64,000 nt of DNA, taken from the NCBI GenBank assembly GCA_030063045.1, contig JAQSEB010000139.1, positions 248,001 through 312,000 of the forward strand. Reading direction: 5' to 3'. Source of the stretch: Pratylenchus scribneri (taxonomy: Eukaryota; Nematoda; Chromadorea; Rhabditida; Pratylenchidae). Positions 33,726-46,700 of this stretch are shown here, piece by piece (position 1 is the stretch's first letter; every line of letters begins with the position of its first letter). The translations under genes and the position numbers were made by a program. Under the pieces are notes generated by a model that made no database searches, was not told where the DNA came from, and worked only from the letters and a program-made list of their open reading frames with translations.

Positions 33726-35252
33726 AGCAACCGGAATGAAAAACTAACAGGAATAAAAACACTTTCGTCAGAAATTTTAGTACGAATTCATCCAATTTTT
33801 TGGGACTAAAATTTTCGAAAATCCAGATTATTCCCTTAGAAAAGAACATGCCAAGGCCAATATTTTAATAAAAAATGATGAGGTGTCCAATACAATTCAA
33901 CTCCACTGAAAATTGCTTAAGGATAGCAGATGAGAATGAGAAAGACGACGACAAATAATGAAAATGCACTCTTCCTTTTCAGCATCCTTCAAGGAATTTT
34001 CTTTTTATGTGGCTTTATGTTGGCAATTGTCTGGGCCACTCCGTTGGATAGGATGGGAATGGGAAAGCCGGCTGACAAAAAGCCGCCTTCTAAAGCTAAC
34101 CAACCATTGGCCCCCATATTCCCTTCCGGCCTCTGTCTGTGCCGCCGGCGTTCCTTCCGCATTTTCGCGCCAACAACATTATGAAAAAAAAAGATGAGAA
34201 TGAAAATTGGTATTGCCGTAAAAGGCAAAGAGGTTTTTTACACAATTTCCCCTTGTCCCGTCCAATTCATTCGGGCCAAAAATTAATGGAGTGAGGAATA
34301 CCCGGCAATTTCCTTTACATTTTCTGCCCCATAAGGCACGCGTCAAAATGCCAAAAATGGATTATGGTTTTTAGGCAATCGCCGTTAAAATAAAGAATAT
34401 ATTTAGGGCGCAATCTTCATCAAAAAATCTCTCCAATTTCCCGTAATCCCCTCCAATCCAAAGATATATGCCCTGCGGGGATGGGAATAATTCATTGCCT
34501 CCTTCGTTCCTTTCCTTTTGGCCAATGTGTGGCTTTGGTTGTTGGCAGTTAGTCTTTCTACTACTCGGCTGGCTCACATGCTCATAGCTTATTCCCGAGA
34601 CCATCCATTCACGGCCAATTTTCCTTTTCTTGTCCAAAATCCTCCCAACTACATTTTTCACTTTCCTCCTTAATTAGGGCCGCTTTGTGCCAACAAATTT
34701 ATTTAAATTTTTCCCGGCTATCTCCAATTTTTGTTAAAATATTTTTATGTTCTCAAAATGAAAAACATGGAAAAATTCTAATTGGTGGGAAAATTTTGGA
34801 AAAGTGCTAAAACTGGCACACACGAATAACCAAAAACCAATTTGATGGTCCCTTTTCACTTTTCCTCGTTTAATTAGGGCCACTTTATGTGCCCACCGGC
34901 AACAAATTTTGTTCACATTTTCCCACCATTTTAAAATTTTAAAAAATATTTCCATAAAAAATGAATAAAAATTCCATAATTTCCAATGAATTTTTGATGG
35001 GAAATTATTAGAAAAGTGCACAAGCCGGCATAAATACACCAAAAACCAATTGGTGACCACCGAGATCCGAGAGGCATTGTTTATAAAAGAGGATTGAATA
35101 ACTTGGCCCGAATATTTTATTCCCAGCCAATTTTTTCTTTTCATTCATTTTTTTCCATTATTTATAAATGAATTTACGCTTAATCTTTAGTAAATTAATT
35201 TTTATTTTTGTTCAGAAATTTTACCAAATTTTCCTCCAATTATTTCCCTAAA
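33726..35252. other. intergenic upstream of GNAT gene
   Basis: No supported gene. 34660-35060 holds two diverged copies of a block with TTAATTAGGGCCACTTTATG and ACCAAAAACCAATT. The promoter of the acetyltransferase should lie near its end. Confidence 0.4.
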
Positions 35253-38200
35253 ATGTCTTCCTCTTTGGATTTGGAGCCATTAAAAAATGGCCACTCCGAT
35301 CCGTTGGCCCCATTCATTGTACAAAAGGCCACGGTGGCGGATACCAAAGAGATTAGTGAGTTTCTGGCAAATAAAAAATGAATTATTGAAATTAATTAAT
35401 TAGTCGAAAAATTTTTCATGTAAAAAATAATCCTTTTTTGAGGATTTGGCCAAAAATTAGACTTCTTTAAGATTAATAGGCTCCAAAAGCTAAGCCCCAA
35501 TCTTAACCTCTAAATTTAATAACACTTTGTTGTGGCCAAATTATTTGGCCCCAAAAATTTATTTTTCAATAAAATTTTTCGGCAGATTGAATACTGATTT
35601 TATAATTAATTTAAATTTAATTTAGGCGATTTCCTTTTGACCGACTTCCTCACCAACGAACCGTTGAATTCCGCACTGGAATTGGGCCGGGAGGAGAGTG
35701 AAAACTTCTTCATAGGTCTTAAATTTTTAATTATTTTTTAATTAATCAATAAATCTTATCATTTGATTATATTCTAGCTTGGATTTAACCAATTCTAACT
35801 TATAGTTTTGAACCATTAAACCAAAATGGGTTTAAACCGTTTAATACCATTTAATTTTGACCAAACCATTAAAAATTATATACAATTCAATGCGTCTTGA
35901 CCAGCTTTATCCAATTTTGGGTATATTTGGTTTGTGAATGTAGGACAAGCCCTTAAATCATTATAATTATGGTTGGCGATTTTATACCTTTTCGGTAAAT
36001 TAAATACTCTATTTCCCCAAAAAAATACTCATTGAAATGAAATTACCATAAATTCCCTATTTGAAGTTTCCTCTCTATTAGAAGCCTAAAATTTATAAGC
36101 CAATGGGCTTCTAATAGAGAATTTACGGTGTTCTAGAGGAATTAAAGGTGAAAAAATTAAAAAAAGGTTAAGAAATTCCCTCTGGGCATATATTTTTGAA
36201 GCAGGACAAAAAATGTTTGAAACCATTTAATTTTTATTTTTTAAAGATTTGGTCAGCTCATCCCTTCAAGATGGACTCAGCTATTTGGTCCGGGATCCGG
36301 CCGAGAATGGACGATTGGTGGCCGTTCGATTGGCCTGCATCCTGCGAAGAAAAAGCACTGGCACACGGCAACAAAATGGAATAATCAATGGGGAGAATCC
36401 ACCACCGTTGATGAATGGGAACAAATGTGACGAAGGAGGCGATGGCCTTTCATTTGGCAAAGAGCGAGCAGAGAATGGCAAAGTCCGGAAAATTTGTGCA
36501 ATTTTGCATGCGGTCGAAATGAAGGTAAACTTTTTGCTTAGCCTTCTTATTTAGCTGTTCGCCTTCCTTTGGCTATTAAATCGCTCTTTTTCATATTCTA
36601 ATTTCTAATTTTCTTGGAATTTTTCTAATTTATTTTTTTTTGTTTTTTAATTTAATTTTTTTTTCTAATTTCTTTTCTAAATTAATTTTCTATTTTTTCT
36701 AATTTAATTTTCTTGATTTTTTTAAATTTTTTTTTTCTAATTTCATTTAATTAGTTTTTTCAATTTTTTATTTTTTTCTAAATTAATTTTCTTAGTTTTT
36801 CTTTCTATTTTTTCTAATTTAATTTTCTTAATTTTTTTTTTATTTTTCTCGTTTAATTTTATTAGTTTTTTTAAATTTATTTTTTTTTCTAAATTAATTT
36901 TCTTGAAATTTTTATAATTTAATTTTTTTATTTTTTTTTCTAATCTAATTTTCTTAGCTTTTTTCTTATCTAATTGTCAATGCCATATATAATATGCCTT
37001 AAGAGATGCCTTTCTTATCCTTCCTACTGTACCCCCAATTTTTGCCTAAATCGCCCCGTCACTTCTATCAATCAAAAATTGCCCCAAATCTGACTTATTC
37101 TTGGTTTTTTCCTAATTTAATGTAATTAATTTTTTCCTTTATTCAATTGTCAATGCCAAAAAATATGCATTAAACTGATGAGGGCCTTTTCTGTCCATCC
37201 TACTGTACCCATACCCCCCCCCCCCCACTTTTGTCTAATCACCCCATCACCCACCCATCAATCAAAAATTGCCCCAATCTGCCTTTTTAAATCCACCCTT
37301 TTTCCTCTCCTTTCTATGTCTTTTTAGTTTTTACCCTTCACATTCACATTATTATCATATTTTGCCGCACTAATTAATAAAAAATAATTAAAAGTTGAGT
37401 TCCCCCTTATCCTTATCTCATTCATTGGGCCACTGGGGGCTTAAGCCTTCGACGAAGGCCAAGGGGCGGAAGCATTTAGGCCCAATTCTTGCCTTAAACA
37501 AGTTAAGTCATGGATTAGGGCTAATATTACATAATTTTGGCAAAAAATCTTAATTAAAATTTATCCAAACATTTTGAATAGATTTGGCAATTGGTTCCAC
37601 CGGAATTGAATTGTTTGGCCAGTTGGTTAGTCCTTTCTGTGTCAAGCCAATACCAACGACGAGGCATCGCCGCCGCACTTCTCCAATATCGGCTGGAGGA
37701 AGTGATTGGGGTTGGCTGTCAAGGGATGGTGACAGAGGCGAGCGCATTAAATTCGCAAAAAGTCAGTTTGTAACAGACTAATCTGGCGCCATTTATAATA
37801 ATAATAACTCATCGGAGACGGAACCAATTTTGGTGAATTTAGTATCAAATTAAAGAACAGACTTTTAGCTATCAAATAATATTAATTTTATTTAAATTGA
37901 ATGAGAAATGATGGAATTATGTCCAAAAAACCATTGAATATTTGGCTAATTCATAGAAATGGACATTTTAAATGATTTTAAGGCGTAGCTTCATCATTTA
38001 TTTACTAATTTAAATAAAATTAATATTATTTGATAGCCAAAAGTTTGCTCTTTAATATGATATAAAAATTATTAAAAGCGGCTCAATTCTTGATGAGTTA
38101 TTGTTATAAATGGCGCCATGTTCAGAATTGGGATGTTCCTTGCAATCCAATTTAACGCCATTTATAATTAATTACTCATCAAGGAAGGAACCAATTTTGA

Positions 38201-39413
38201 TAATTTTAGTATCAAATTAAAGAGCAGACTTTTTTCTATCAATTAATATTAATTTTATTTAAATTGGTAGGGAATTCACGGAGTTAGTTTCAAAAAAGAA
38301 GGAAAGATTCGCTAATCTTTAGTAGAGGACATTTTAAATGATTTTGGACATAACTCAAAAAATTCTGAACCTATTTAAGTAAAATTTAATTTTTTAGATA
38401 TCCAAAAATCTGCTCTTTAATTTCATATAAAATTATCAAAATATTTCACTTTTAGAGTTATTTTAAACGGCTGCAAAACGGATATGACTCAATTGGGTGA
38501 CAGGCTAATTTGACGCCATTTATAATAACACATCAAGCACGGAACCATTTTTGACAATTTTAATATCAAATTAAAGAGCAGACTTCTGGCTATCTAATAA
38601 TATTATTTTTATTTTAATTGGTTCAGAATTCATTAAGTTGTACGCAAAAAAACAACTAAAATTTTCGCTAATGCATAATAAAAGTGAATTTAATTGGTTT
38701 TTGTGAATAATTTTATCAATTCTAATTAAATTTTAAAAAATTTTATATTATTTAATAGCCAAAGGTCTGCGCTTTAATTTGATACTAAAATCATTAAAAT
38801 TAGTTCAATGTTTGATGAGTTAGGTGCAAAATCGTATATGCCCCAACTTGGTAACAGACCAATTTAGTGCCATTTGTATTTTGTAATATAACTCATCAAG
38901 GATGGAGCCAATTTTGATAATTTTCATATCAAATTAAAGAGCAGACTTTAGACTTTCTAAAAATATTAATTTTATTTTAATTGGTAGAGAATTGATGGAA
39001 TTATGTCCAAAAAATCATTGAATATTTCGCTAATCCATGATAAAGGTCATTCCAAATATTTTGGATAAAACTTCAAAAAATTCTGAACCTATTTAAATAA
39101 TTTTAATATCATTTGATAGCCAAAAGTCTTCTCTTTAATTAGATACTAAAATCATCGAAATTGGTACAGTCCTTGATGAGTTATTTTAAACGGCGCCATG
39201 TTGGGATGTTTGCTTGCAAAACAGAGTTTCCAAATTCCAAAAAAATTTTAGCTCTTCCAAAAATTGGGCTATTCCCGGTTGTTTGAACTAAAACATGTCG
39301 ATTGGAAGGATCCAGCCACTGGGGAACAGATTTTCCATTGCAAAGATGGCACCGACCGGGTTACGTTGGAGTTCAAGCCGTTCACGCAGATGACCAATGG
39401 AAAGGAGAATTGA
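35253..39413 (+). CDS. GNAT-family N-acetyltransferase
   Basis: GNAT enzymes move an acetyl group from acetyl-CoA to an amine. Five exons: 35253-35355, 35626-35715, 36247-36524, 37582-37761, 39252-39413, together 270 residues. Early residues VQKATVADTKEISDFLLTDF fit the first strand and helix of the fold. Exon 4 carries motif A, SSQYQRRGIAAALL, the acetyl-CoA pyrophosphate loop (Q/R-x-x-G-x-A form), and the end of exon 4 and exon 5 the C-terminal LNSQK-LFQKLGYSRLFEL, typical of arylalkylamine-type nematode members. A low-complexity insert in exon 3 (about residues 90-135) splits the fold. The substrate cannot be told. Intron 4 is 1.5 kb and built from four F2 palindromes. Confidence 0.85.
35755..35975 (+). 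repeat. dispersed GGTTTAAACC-family element in GNAT intron 2
   Basis: It contains GGATTTAACCAATTCTAACT, TTTTGAACCATTAAACC, CAATTCAATGCGTCTTGACC and GTGAATGTAGGACAAGCC, matching copies in the eRF1 gene. Confidence 0.7.
36055..36135. mobile_element. short hairpin element with TCTATTAGAAGCC arms
   Basis: CTCTCTATTAGAAGCCTA faces GGGCTTCTAATAGAGAATTT and ends ACGGTG. A longer relative is at 54115-54310 and a decayed one at 41327-41400. Confidence 0.6.
36590..36965. repeat. T-rich low-complexity tract
   Basis: Irregular TTTTCTAATTTAATTTTCTT repeats in GNAT intron 3. A homopolymer C run follows at 37206-37219. Confidence 0.8.
37780..39200. mobile_element. four tandem palindromic F2 elements in GNAT intron 4
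   Basis: Copies lie at about 37785-38120, 38145-38480, 38508-38840 and 38865-39200. Each opens with CGCCATTTATAATA or a variant, then ATCAAATTAAAGA and CTATC, and closes with the mirror GATAGCCAAAAGTCTGC, TTTAATTTGATA and TTGATGAGTTA. They are head-to-tail with short spacers and differ by many substitutions. A fifth relative is at 11400-11715. Confidence 0.8.
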
Positions 39414-40709
39414 TGTATTCTGAGGATAAATTCCCACCTAAAATGATCGGTGATTCTTCCATTCACATACAAAATTATCATTTTCAAATTCCAATTCAAC
39501 ACATAATCAAATCTCCGTCCATAATTCCCCCCACCCCAGCACATATATATATTTTATCATTATTTTTCACTTATAAATGTATTTCTTTAGTTTGTATTTG
39601 TATTCAATTCCCGGTGAATATAAATTTTTTTCTATTATTTGTTCCTCTGGTGAATAAAAGAAAGAATGGTACTATTTAATTTACCGAAAAATATATGATA
39701 TTTGCAGAAAATTTTCGTGTATTTTTGAGGTCTTTTCATTTCTTTAACTTTCCTACACTCTGAAATCTAAGCCCTAATCTAAGGCTAAAACCCTAGCCAA
39801 AAAGCCTCAACATTTTGTGTTATGGCCAAATTAAATGGTCTCAAAAAATGATTATTTTTCGATATGAAAAGTTTTTAGGCAAATTAATTCACTTTTTTTT
39901 TGTAAATTTTTTCCATAAAATAATAAAAGAATATTTTGTTGTGCACATTTTTATTCCTGCTCTGATCAAAAAAAATGTTAATAAGGAGGGCATTTTTATA
40001 TAATTTTGTGATTACAAAAATTGCCGAATAGAGGAAAGGCGAGTGGCAGAAGAAGAAGACATACAAATTTACATATTATTTTTGGGATTTTTAATGGAAT
40101 AAATTTTTATTAAATGATTGAGAAGGAGACACTATTTTGATGAATTTACAAAATTCTATGATACAAAAGCGCTTGAGGGCAAATGGGGGAAGATTTTAGG
40201 CGATTGTTTGAAAGTAGGAAAAATGTCTGTGTTGTTGCTTTTTGAGGTTTGTTTGACAAATTTCAATTAAGAATTAATCGATAATTAATCAATCAATCAA
40301 TTAATCAATGGATGAATCAATAAATCAATCAATCAAAGGATGGATCAAAATTTATAATACATGAAAAATTATGATAAAATTGAAAGGAAAAAAGTGAGAG
40401 TTTTTTCATTGAAAATTCAAATTCGTCGTGGTTTAGGACAAGAGGAGGGGTTTTTGTTTTTTGCATTTATAAATTATGAGATTTTTTGGTAATTTTTTGT
40501 TTAATCAAAAAATTTTTTGTAAAGGTAAAAAAGTGACAAATTGAAGTAAAATTGTGAAGGAGAGAGAAAATAGCGTGAATGACAAATCATTTTAAATTTT
40601 TGGGGAACATGGGTGAAATGCCAGCTAATATAGCTCTGTTTTCTTTCAATGTATTTTTGGACTCTATCTACAAATCTATTCATTCTTTTTTTTCCCATTT
40701 TCCTGATAT
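39414..40709. other. intergenic between convergent GNAT and RBR genes
   Basis: It holds AATAAA-type signals and a degenerate (AATC)n run at about 40260-40345. The two flanking genes end toward each other here. No gene is seen. Confidence 0.5.
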
Positions 40710-43700
40710 TTATTGCTGAATGGCTTCTCCTTTGTTGGCCAATGCCGCTGCGAATTTGGCCAATCCTTTCTCGCCCAATTGATCCAAATCGGCCAACTTC
40801 GCTTTGATTGTTTCGGCATCGGTCAGGGAGCCGGAAAAGAGCAATTCATTGTCCAAACATTCGACGCGTTCACGGATGGCCCAAAGCAGGGATTTCAGTT
40901 GGTTCCAGGTGGCCGGACGTGGTTGACGGTTCAAATAGAGCCAAGCGGTGCCGAATTCCAACAAATGAAGGGCCTAAATTAGAAAATTAATTATTATTTC
41001 TTAAATTTAAAATTAGTATTTATAATTAAAATTACTGATAAAAAATGGATCATCCTAAATATAATTTTTTATTGAAAATATTTTTAAAAAATAAATTTTA
41101 AAAAAAATTTGTGTGTGGTGCGGGTTTGTTTGAACCCATTTAAATACTCCTATGGTTTGCGAGTCGTTACCGACTGCGCTATTTATGCACAACAAGTTTA
41201 AAATATTTTAAGCGCATTTATTGCTGTGCTAAACATTTTTCGTCTTGTCTAGTTTCTTTTCTCTTTAATAGCAAAACTTAATCTAAGGTTTTATATTACT
41301 TATAAATTATCGAAAATGAAAGCTAATTAAATGTCGTAAATTCTCTATTAAAAATCTTCTTTCTAATAAAAACCTCCTCTCTAATAAAAATGAGAAAGCC
41401 TGGGGATTGTAATACTAGTAGATAATTTATTAAATAGATATTCCTTTAATTATTTGAATCACCGTTTTTCGTGCCAACAAAAATCGACGTTCAGTCCGAG
41501 AATCGCTGAGACGGCGCATATGTTTGCCCAATTGCCAGCCAAGACGGGCATCGAGACGGCGGGCACGTGATTCGGTGCAAATTTCGGCGAATTGACCGTT
41601 GATTTGTTGTTGTTGGGTGCCTAAATTTGGAGTTATTAAATTTGTCTTATCCAAATTAATTCTTTTTAATTTTAATGCACTTATCCCATAAAATCTTCCA
41701 ATAATTTTACCTTCATTGGGCCGGATTCGCCGCTCCCATTCCAAATTTTGGGCACAATCCATTGGCCAATGCGATGCCTGCTCGCATTTTGGGCACCAAT
41801 GGAGGGCACAACTATTGCAGCTGATTTGGCCAAATTCCGTTACGAATTGTCGCAAATTTCCATCATTTCCACCGGCGTCCAAAATGCCTTGGCAACATGG
41901 ACATTGGGCGAGTTGATGGCCAGCTTGGATGGCCAATTCAGCTTCACGCAACAAAATGAGGGCATTCACGGCGGGAAGGGGCAACACCCAAGGAAGCTGG
42001 TCCAATGGAAGTTGGGAAGGGCAAACCTAAAACGAAAATGAAAGTTTGTGAATAAATTATAATCGATGATAATGAAAAGCCAATTAAATGGAAAATATTT
42101 AATTCCGCCTGTTTGACTAAGTTTTAAATAATTCCGCCTGTTTGACTAAGTTTTAAATAATTCCGCCTGTTTGACTAAGTTTTAAATAATTCCGCCTGTT
42201 TGACTAAGTTTTAAATAATTCCGCCTGTTTGACTAAGTTTTAAATAATTCCGCCTGTTTGACTAAGTTTTAAATAATTCCGCCTGTTTGACTAAGTTTTA
42301 AATAATTCCGCCTGTTTGACTAAGTTTTAAATAATTCCGCCTGTTTGACTAAGTTTTAAATAATTCCGCCTGTTTGACTAAGTTTTAAATAATTCCGCCT
42401 GTTTGACTAAGTTTTAAATAATTCCGCCTGTTTGACTAAGTTTTAAATAATTCCGCCTGTTTGACTAAGTTTTAAATAATTCCGCCTGTTTGACTAAGTT
42501 TTAAATAATTCCGCCTGTTTGACTAAGTTTTAAATAATTCCGCCTGTTTGACTAAGTTTTAAATAATTCCGCCTGTTTGACTAAGTTTTAAATAATTCCG
42601 CCTGTTTGACTAAGTTTTAAATAATTCCGCCTGTTTGACTAAGTTTTAAATAATTCCGCCTGTTTGACTAAGTTTTAAATAATTCCGCCTGGTTGACTAA
42701 GTTTTAAATAATTCCGCCTGGTTGACTAAGTTTTAAATAATTCCGCCTGTTTGACTAAGTTTTAAATAATTCCGCCTGTTTGACTAAGTTTTAAATAATT
42801 CCGCCTGTTTTGTGTTTTCGCTTAGAATAATTCCGCCTGTTTTGTGTTTTCGCTTAGAATAATTCCGCCTGTTTTGTGTTTTCGCTTAGAATAATTCCGC
42901 CTGTTTTGTGTTTTCGCTTAGAATAATTCCGCCTGTTTTGTGTTTTCGCTTAGAATAATTCCGCTGTTTGTGTTTTCGCTTGAATAATTCCGCCTGTTTT
43001 GTGTTTTCGCTTAGAATAATTCCGCCTGTTTTGTGTTTTCGCTTAGAATAATTCCGCTGTTTGTGTTTTCGCTTGAATAATTCCGCCTGTTTTGTGTTTT
43101 CACTTAGAATAATTTAGCCTATTTTCTTTTAAATATTTTAATATATTTTTCAATTTGCAATAAACTGACCGGACAATGCAGATTGATGGCACCGCCCGAT
43201 TCTCGTTGTTCAAGAGCATTGCCCAAACATTCCCGGCAACATCGATGCCCGCATCCCGAGACCACTGCCAACGGGGAATTGGATTTTGTGGAGGAGCAAT
43301 CCGCGCATTTTGGCGTCGACACCATCGGCGAATTTTGGGCATTGTCGCGTTTTACGGCGCCACCCAACAATTCATCCATGTCGATCAGCTCGAACTCTTC
43401 CTCCTCCTCATCGTCCAAAAGTTCGCCGGTCAATTTTGTGCCAGTCCCTAATAATTCTTCGGCGCCAACAAATTGTTGTCGGTGACTTTCTTCCTCACGT
43501 CCCAATTCCGCCCGTTGTTGGGCCAAAATTGCTTGGATCGAAAGTGGCTGAAGGGCCAAACTCATTCGGGGCGAATGGAAAGTGGCCCGTAAATGTTCAT
43601 GGGTGGAGGCAGTGCGCTGGTGTTGATGGCTCAATTCCCATCTGGAAAATGAATTTTAATATTTTTAAAATAATAAATTTTTGTCGATTATTTAAAAATA

Positions 43701-46700
43701 AACTTACTCGGCAAAGTCCGATCGAACAGCGTCCAGAAGGCTTCGAATTTTCTGCTCCAATCCATTGTCGGCGCCCTCCAAAGCCTGGGCCATTTTTTGC
43801 TCATTCAATTGAATCAGCGAGTTCACAAGCAATTCACCCGGGCTCAAAACCTTTAAATCGGATATTAAAACTAAAATATTTTTTTTTCCATTTTCCTCAC
43901 CAAAATGAGCATTTGTGTCTCCGGCTCCTTGGCCAATGTCCAGCTCAAATCCAATGCCAACAAATCAGTGCCCAACCATTGTGGATGCCAATCCGCTTGT
44001 TGGGCGGCCAATTCATTGATTTGGGCAGTGCCCGAAATGGCCAATGCCAGGGGAAATTGACGGAAAAAGCCGCCATTTTTTGCGTTCAACAATTGTTGAC
44101 GAAGTTGACTGAGGGCATTGGGGCATTGTTGTTGTTTAGGGCATTCCTCTGTGGCTGATGGATTGGAGGAAAGTGGCAAATCGTTGGGTGGGAAATCAAT
44201 CTGAAAATTGAAATTTGCCTCTGGCTAAGTATATGGTAATATAGAAAAACTTTTTTCTTTGATTTTTCGGGATGAAATTTTAACTACAATATGATATAAG
44301 ATTTATTGGGTTAATTCTCAAAATTTGGTACCTCGCCATTTATTTTTTTTCCTTTCCGAACCTGACAATGAGAATTGGAGGGATTTGGGGAATGGGGGAT
44401 ACGATTGAAGCCCAAAAGTACGAATCCCATCAAAAACTAAATAGTAATTCGTTTGGTTAACTAAGAATCCACTGTTAAAATTTTGCGAAACTTTACAATT
44501 TAATTAAAAAAACAAGCAAAATAATTGCATTTACAAGCCAGGTGGTGGAATTTAGAATTCACTTTAGAATTACTAGATTTTTGGATAACCAAATTATTTA
44601 TTTTTTTTTGAGTGAAGAATTCTAATTTTTTTTTTAAAAATTTTCTATTAATAATTTTTATACCTAAAAATAGCAATCAAAAATTTGTTTAAAATTTTAC
44701 TTATTAATTAACTTGAAAGACTAATTAAATTAATTTTCATTGACTGACCGGTGAATCTGGCAATGGGATGCATTCCAATTCCGGAATGATGGCAAATGAA
44801 TTCAGGTCATCCTGCTGCTGAAGATGGGCGCCTCCGGCAGATTTATTGGCATTTTTGCGTCGAACAATGACCATTGAGGAATGTTGTTGATTTTGGGATT
44901 GTGGCGAGGAATCCTTGACAAAATCGGCCAATGAGTAGGTTTCACGCCGGGGCCGATATTGGGCCAAGAATTCGTTCTCTTCTTCCGGCTCACTTTCGGT
45001 CACCGGTGGTCGATTTGTAGGCATTGGAGCACCACCGGCACCCGACGACAATTCCATGCCGCCCGACCGTTTATTGTAACGGATTTGTTTTCCTAAAGAA
45101 TGTGGTATTTAATTTGCCGAAAAAAGAGTATTTAAGGCCAAAATAACTATAATCATAATAATGGTTTAAGGGTTTGTCCCTAATTCATAAAACAAATATA
45201 CCCAAAATTGGATAGAGCTGAAGAGTCATTGAATGATATATAATTTTTTAATGTTTTGGTCAAAATTAAAGGGTATTAAACGGTTTAAACCCATTTTGGT
45301 TTAATGGTTCATTCAAAACTAAGTTAGAATTGGTTAAACCCAACAAATCATAATCAAATGATGCGTTTTGTGGAGATCTATCAATTGGGGTTTAAGGTTC
45401 TAGGATAAACTTCTGAGCCGTAACAATCTTTAAGCCAAATCATAATTAAATTCCAAAAGAATTTTCACTTACGTTTGAAGAATTTGCCGGCAAAAAGCCT
45501 GGACACAGGATTTGGTCTGGTCAATTGAAAATGCAATTCCTCCGATGGCTCCTCATTTTCCCGTTCCTCCGCCACCACTTCCTCCTCGGATCGGGCCAAA
45601 TCGGCCAGCAATGCTCCCCTTCCACTTTTTGCCCATCGACTTTCATTCCTCCCATTGCCTTTGTCGGCCATTTCCAGCCTGTGCAGCGCTCGAACCGATT
45701 CGGTGCCAACCAACGAATAGTCGGCTTCGGCCAAACTCAAACGCAGCTTTGGACCGTCGCTCCAGCCGCCGGCCAATTCCGTTAGCCAATCCGCCCCTTC
45801 TTGGGCCCATCGACTTTTGCGATTCAGCGAATAAGGCACTGCAAAATAATAAAGTGGAAAGTAAAATATTCTGATTCTGATTGAAATTCTAATTTTTAAA
45901 ACTTTAATTTTTAAAATTCATATTTTTTCTGGTTTTTTAAAATTTTTATTTTAAAATTATAAAATTTTATTTTTTAAAATCTTAATTTGGATTTTATTCT
46001 GATTTTTAAAATTCCAATTTATTAAAATTATAATTTTATTTTGATTTTCTAAAATTTTAATTTTTGAAAATTTCCCAAAATTCTGATTTTTCAAAATTCT
46101 GATTTTTAAAATTTTGATTTTCAAAATTTTTGATTTTTATTTTCTAATAATTTTATTCTAATTTTTAATATTCTGATTTTTTAAAATATTATTTTCTCTA
46201 TATTTTTCCCTTATTCAAAACTGACCACTCGGCGCAAATTGGTCGGCCACCAACTCGGTAAGGACCCGTTGATTTCGCCGACCTCTGCCGCCGCCACTCT
46301 TGCCACCACCCAACTCCTTGCCGCCACCACCCGAGCCCACCTTGACCAAAAAGGCCTAAGACGGTAATTTAAAATAAAATCATTTTAAATTTTTGTCCAA
46401 CTTGATTGGCCAATTTCCGGCGCAAAATCGCCTCCCCCGCGTGTCTTCGGCCTTTGCCATTGCCACCGGCGGCCTTGCCCCGGGCCACACGTTCGTCCAG
46501 CAGGGATGGCTTCGATTCCAGGAAGGCGAATTCGCTGAAAAATGAAAAAAAATTTGAGGATTAAATGGACAAAATGATTGATTTGATTTGTTTGTACTTT
46601 GATTTTTCCCATTTTTTGTTATTTTCTTCCCATTTTTCCAACAATTTTCCCGTTTTAAAATTAATTGATGAGTCGATGTTTTTGTTTTGTTGACTTTTTT

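Noticed and set aside
43286..44158. 290-residue plus-strand frame
   Set aside because: It is antisense to RBR exons 6-8, whose minus-strand frame carries the RING finger and consistent splice sites.
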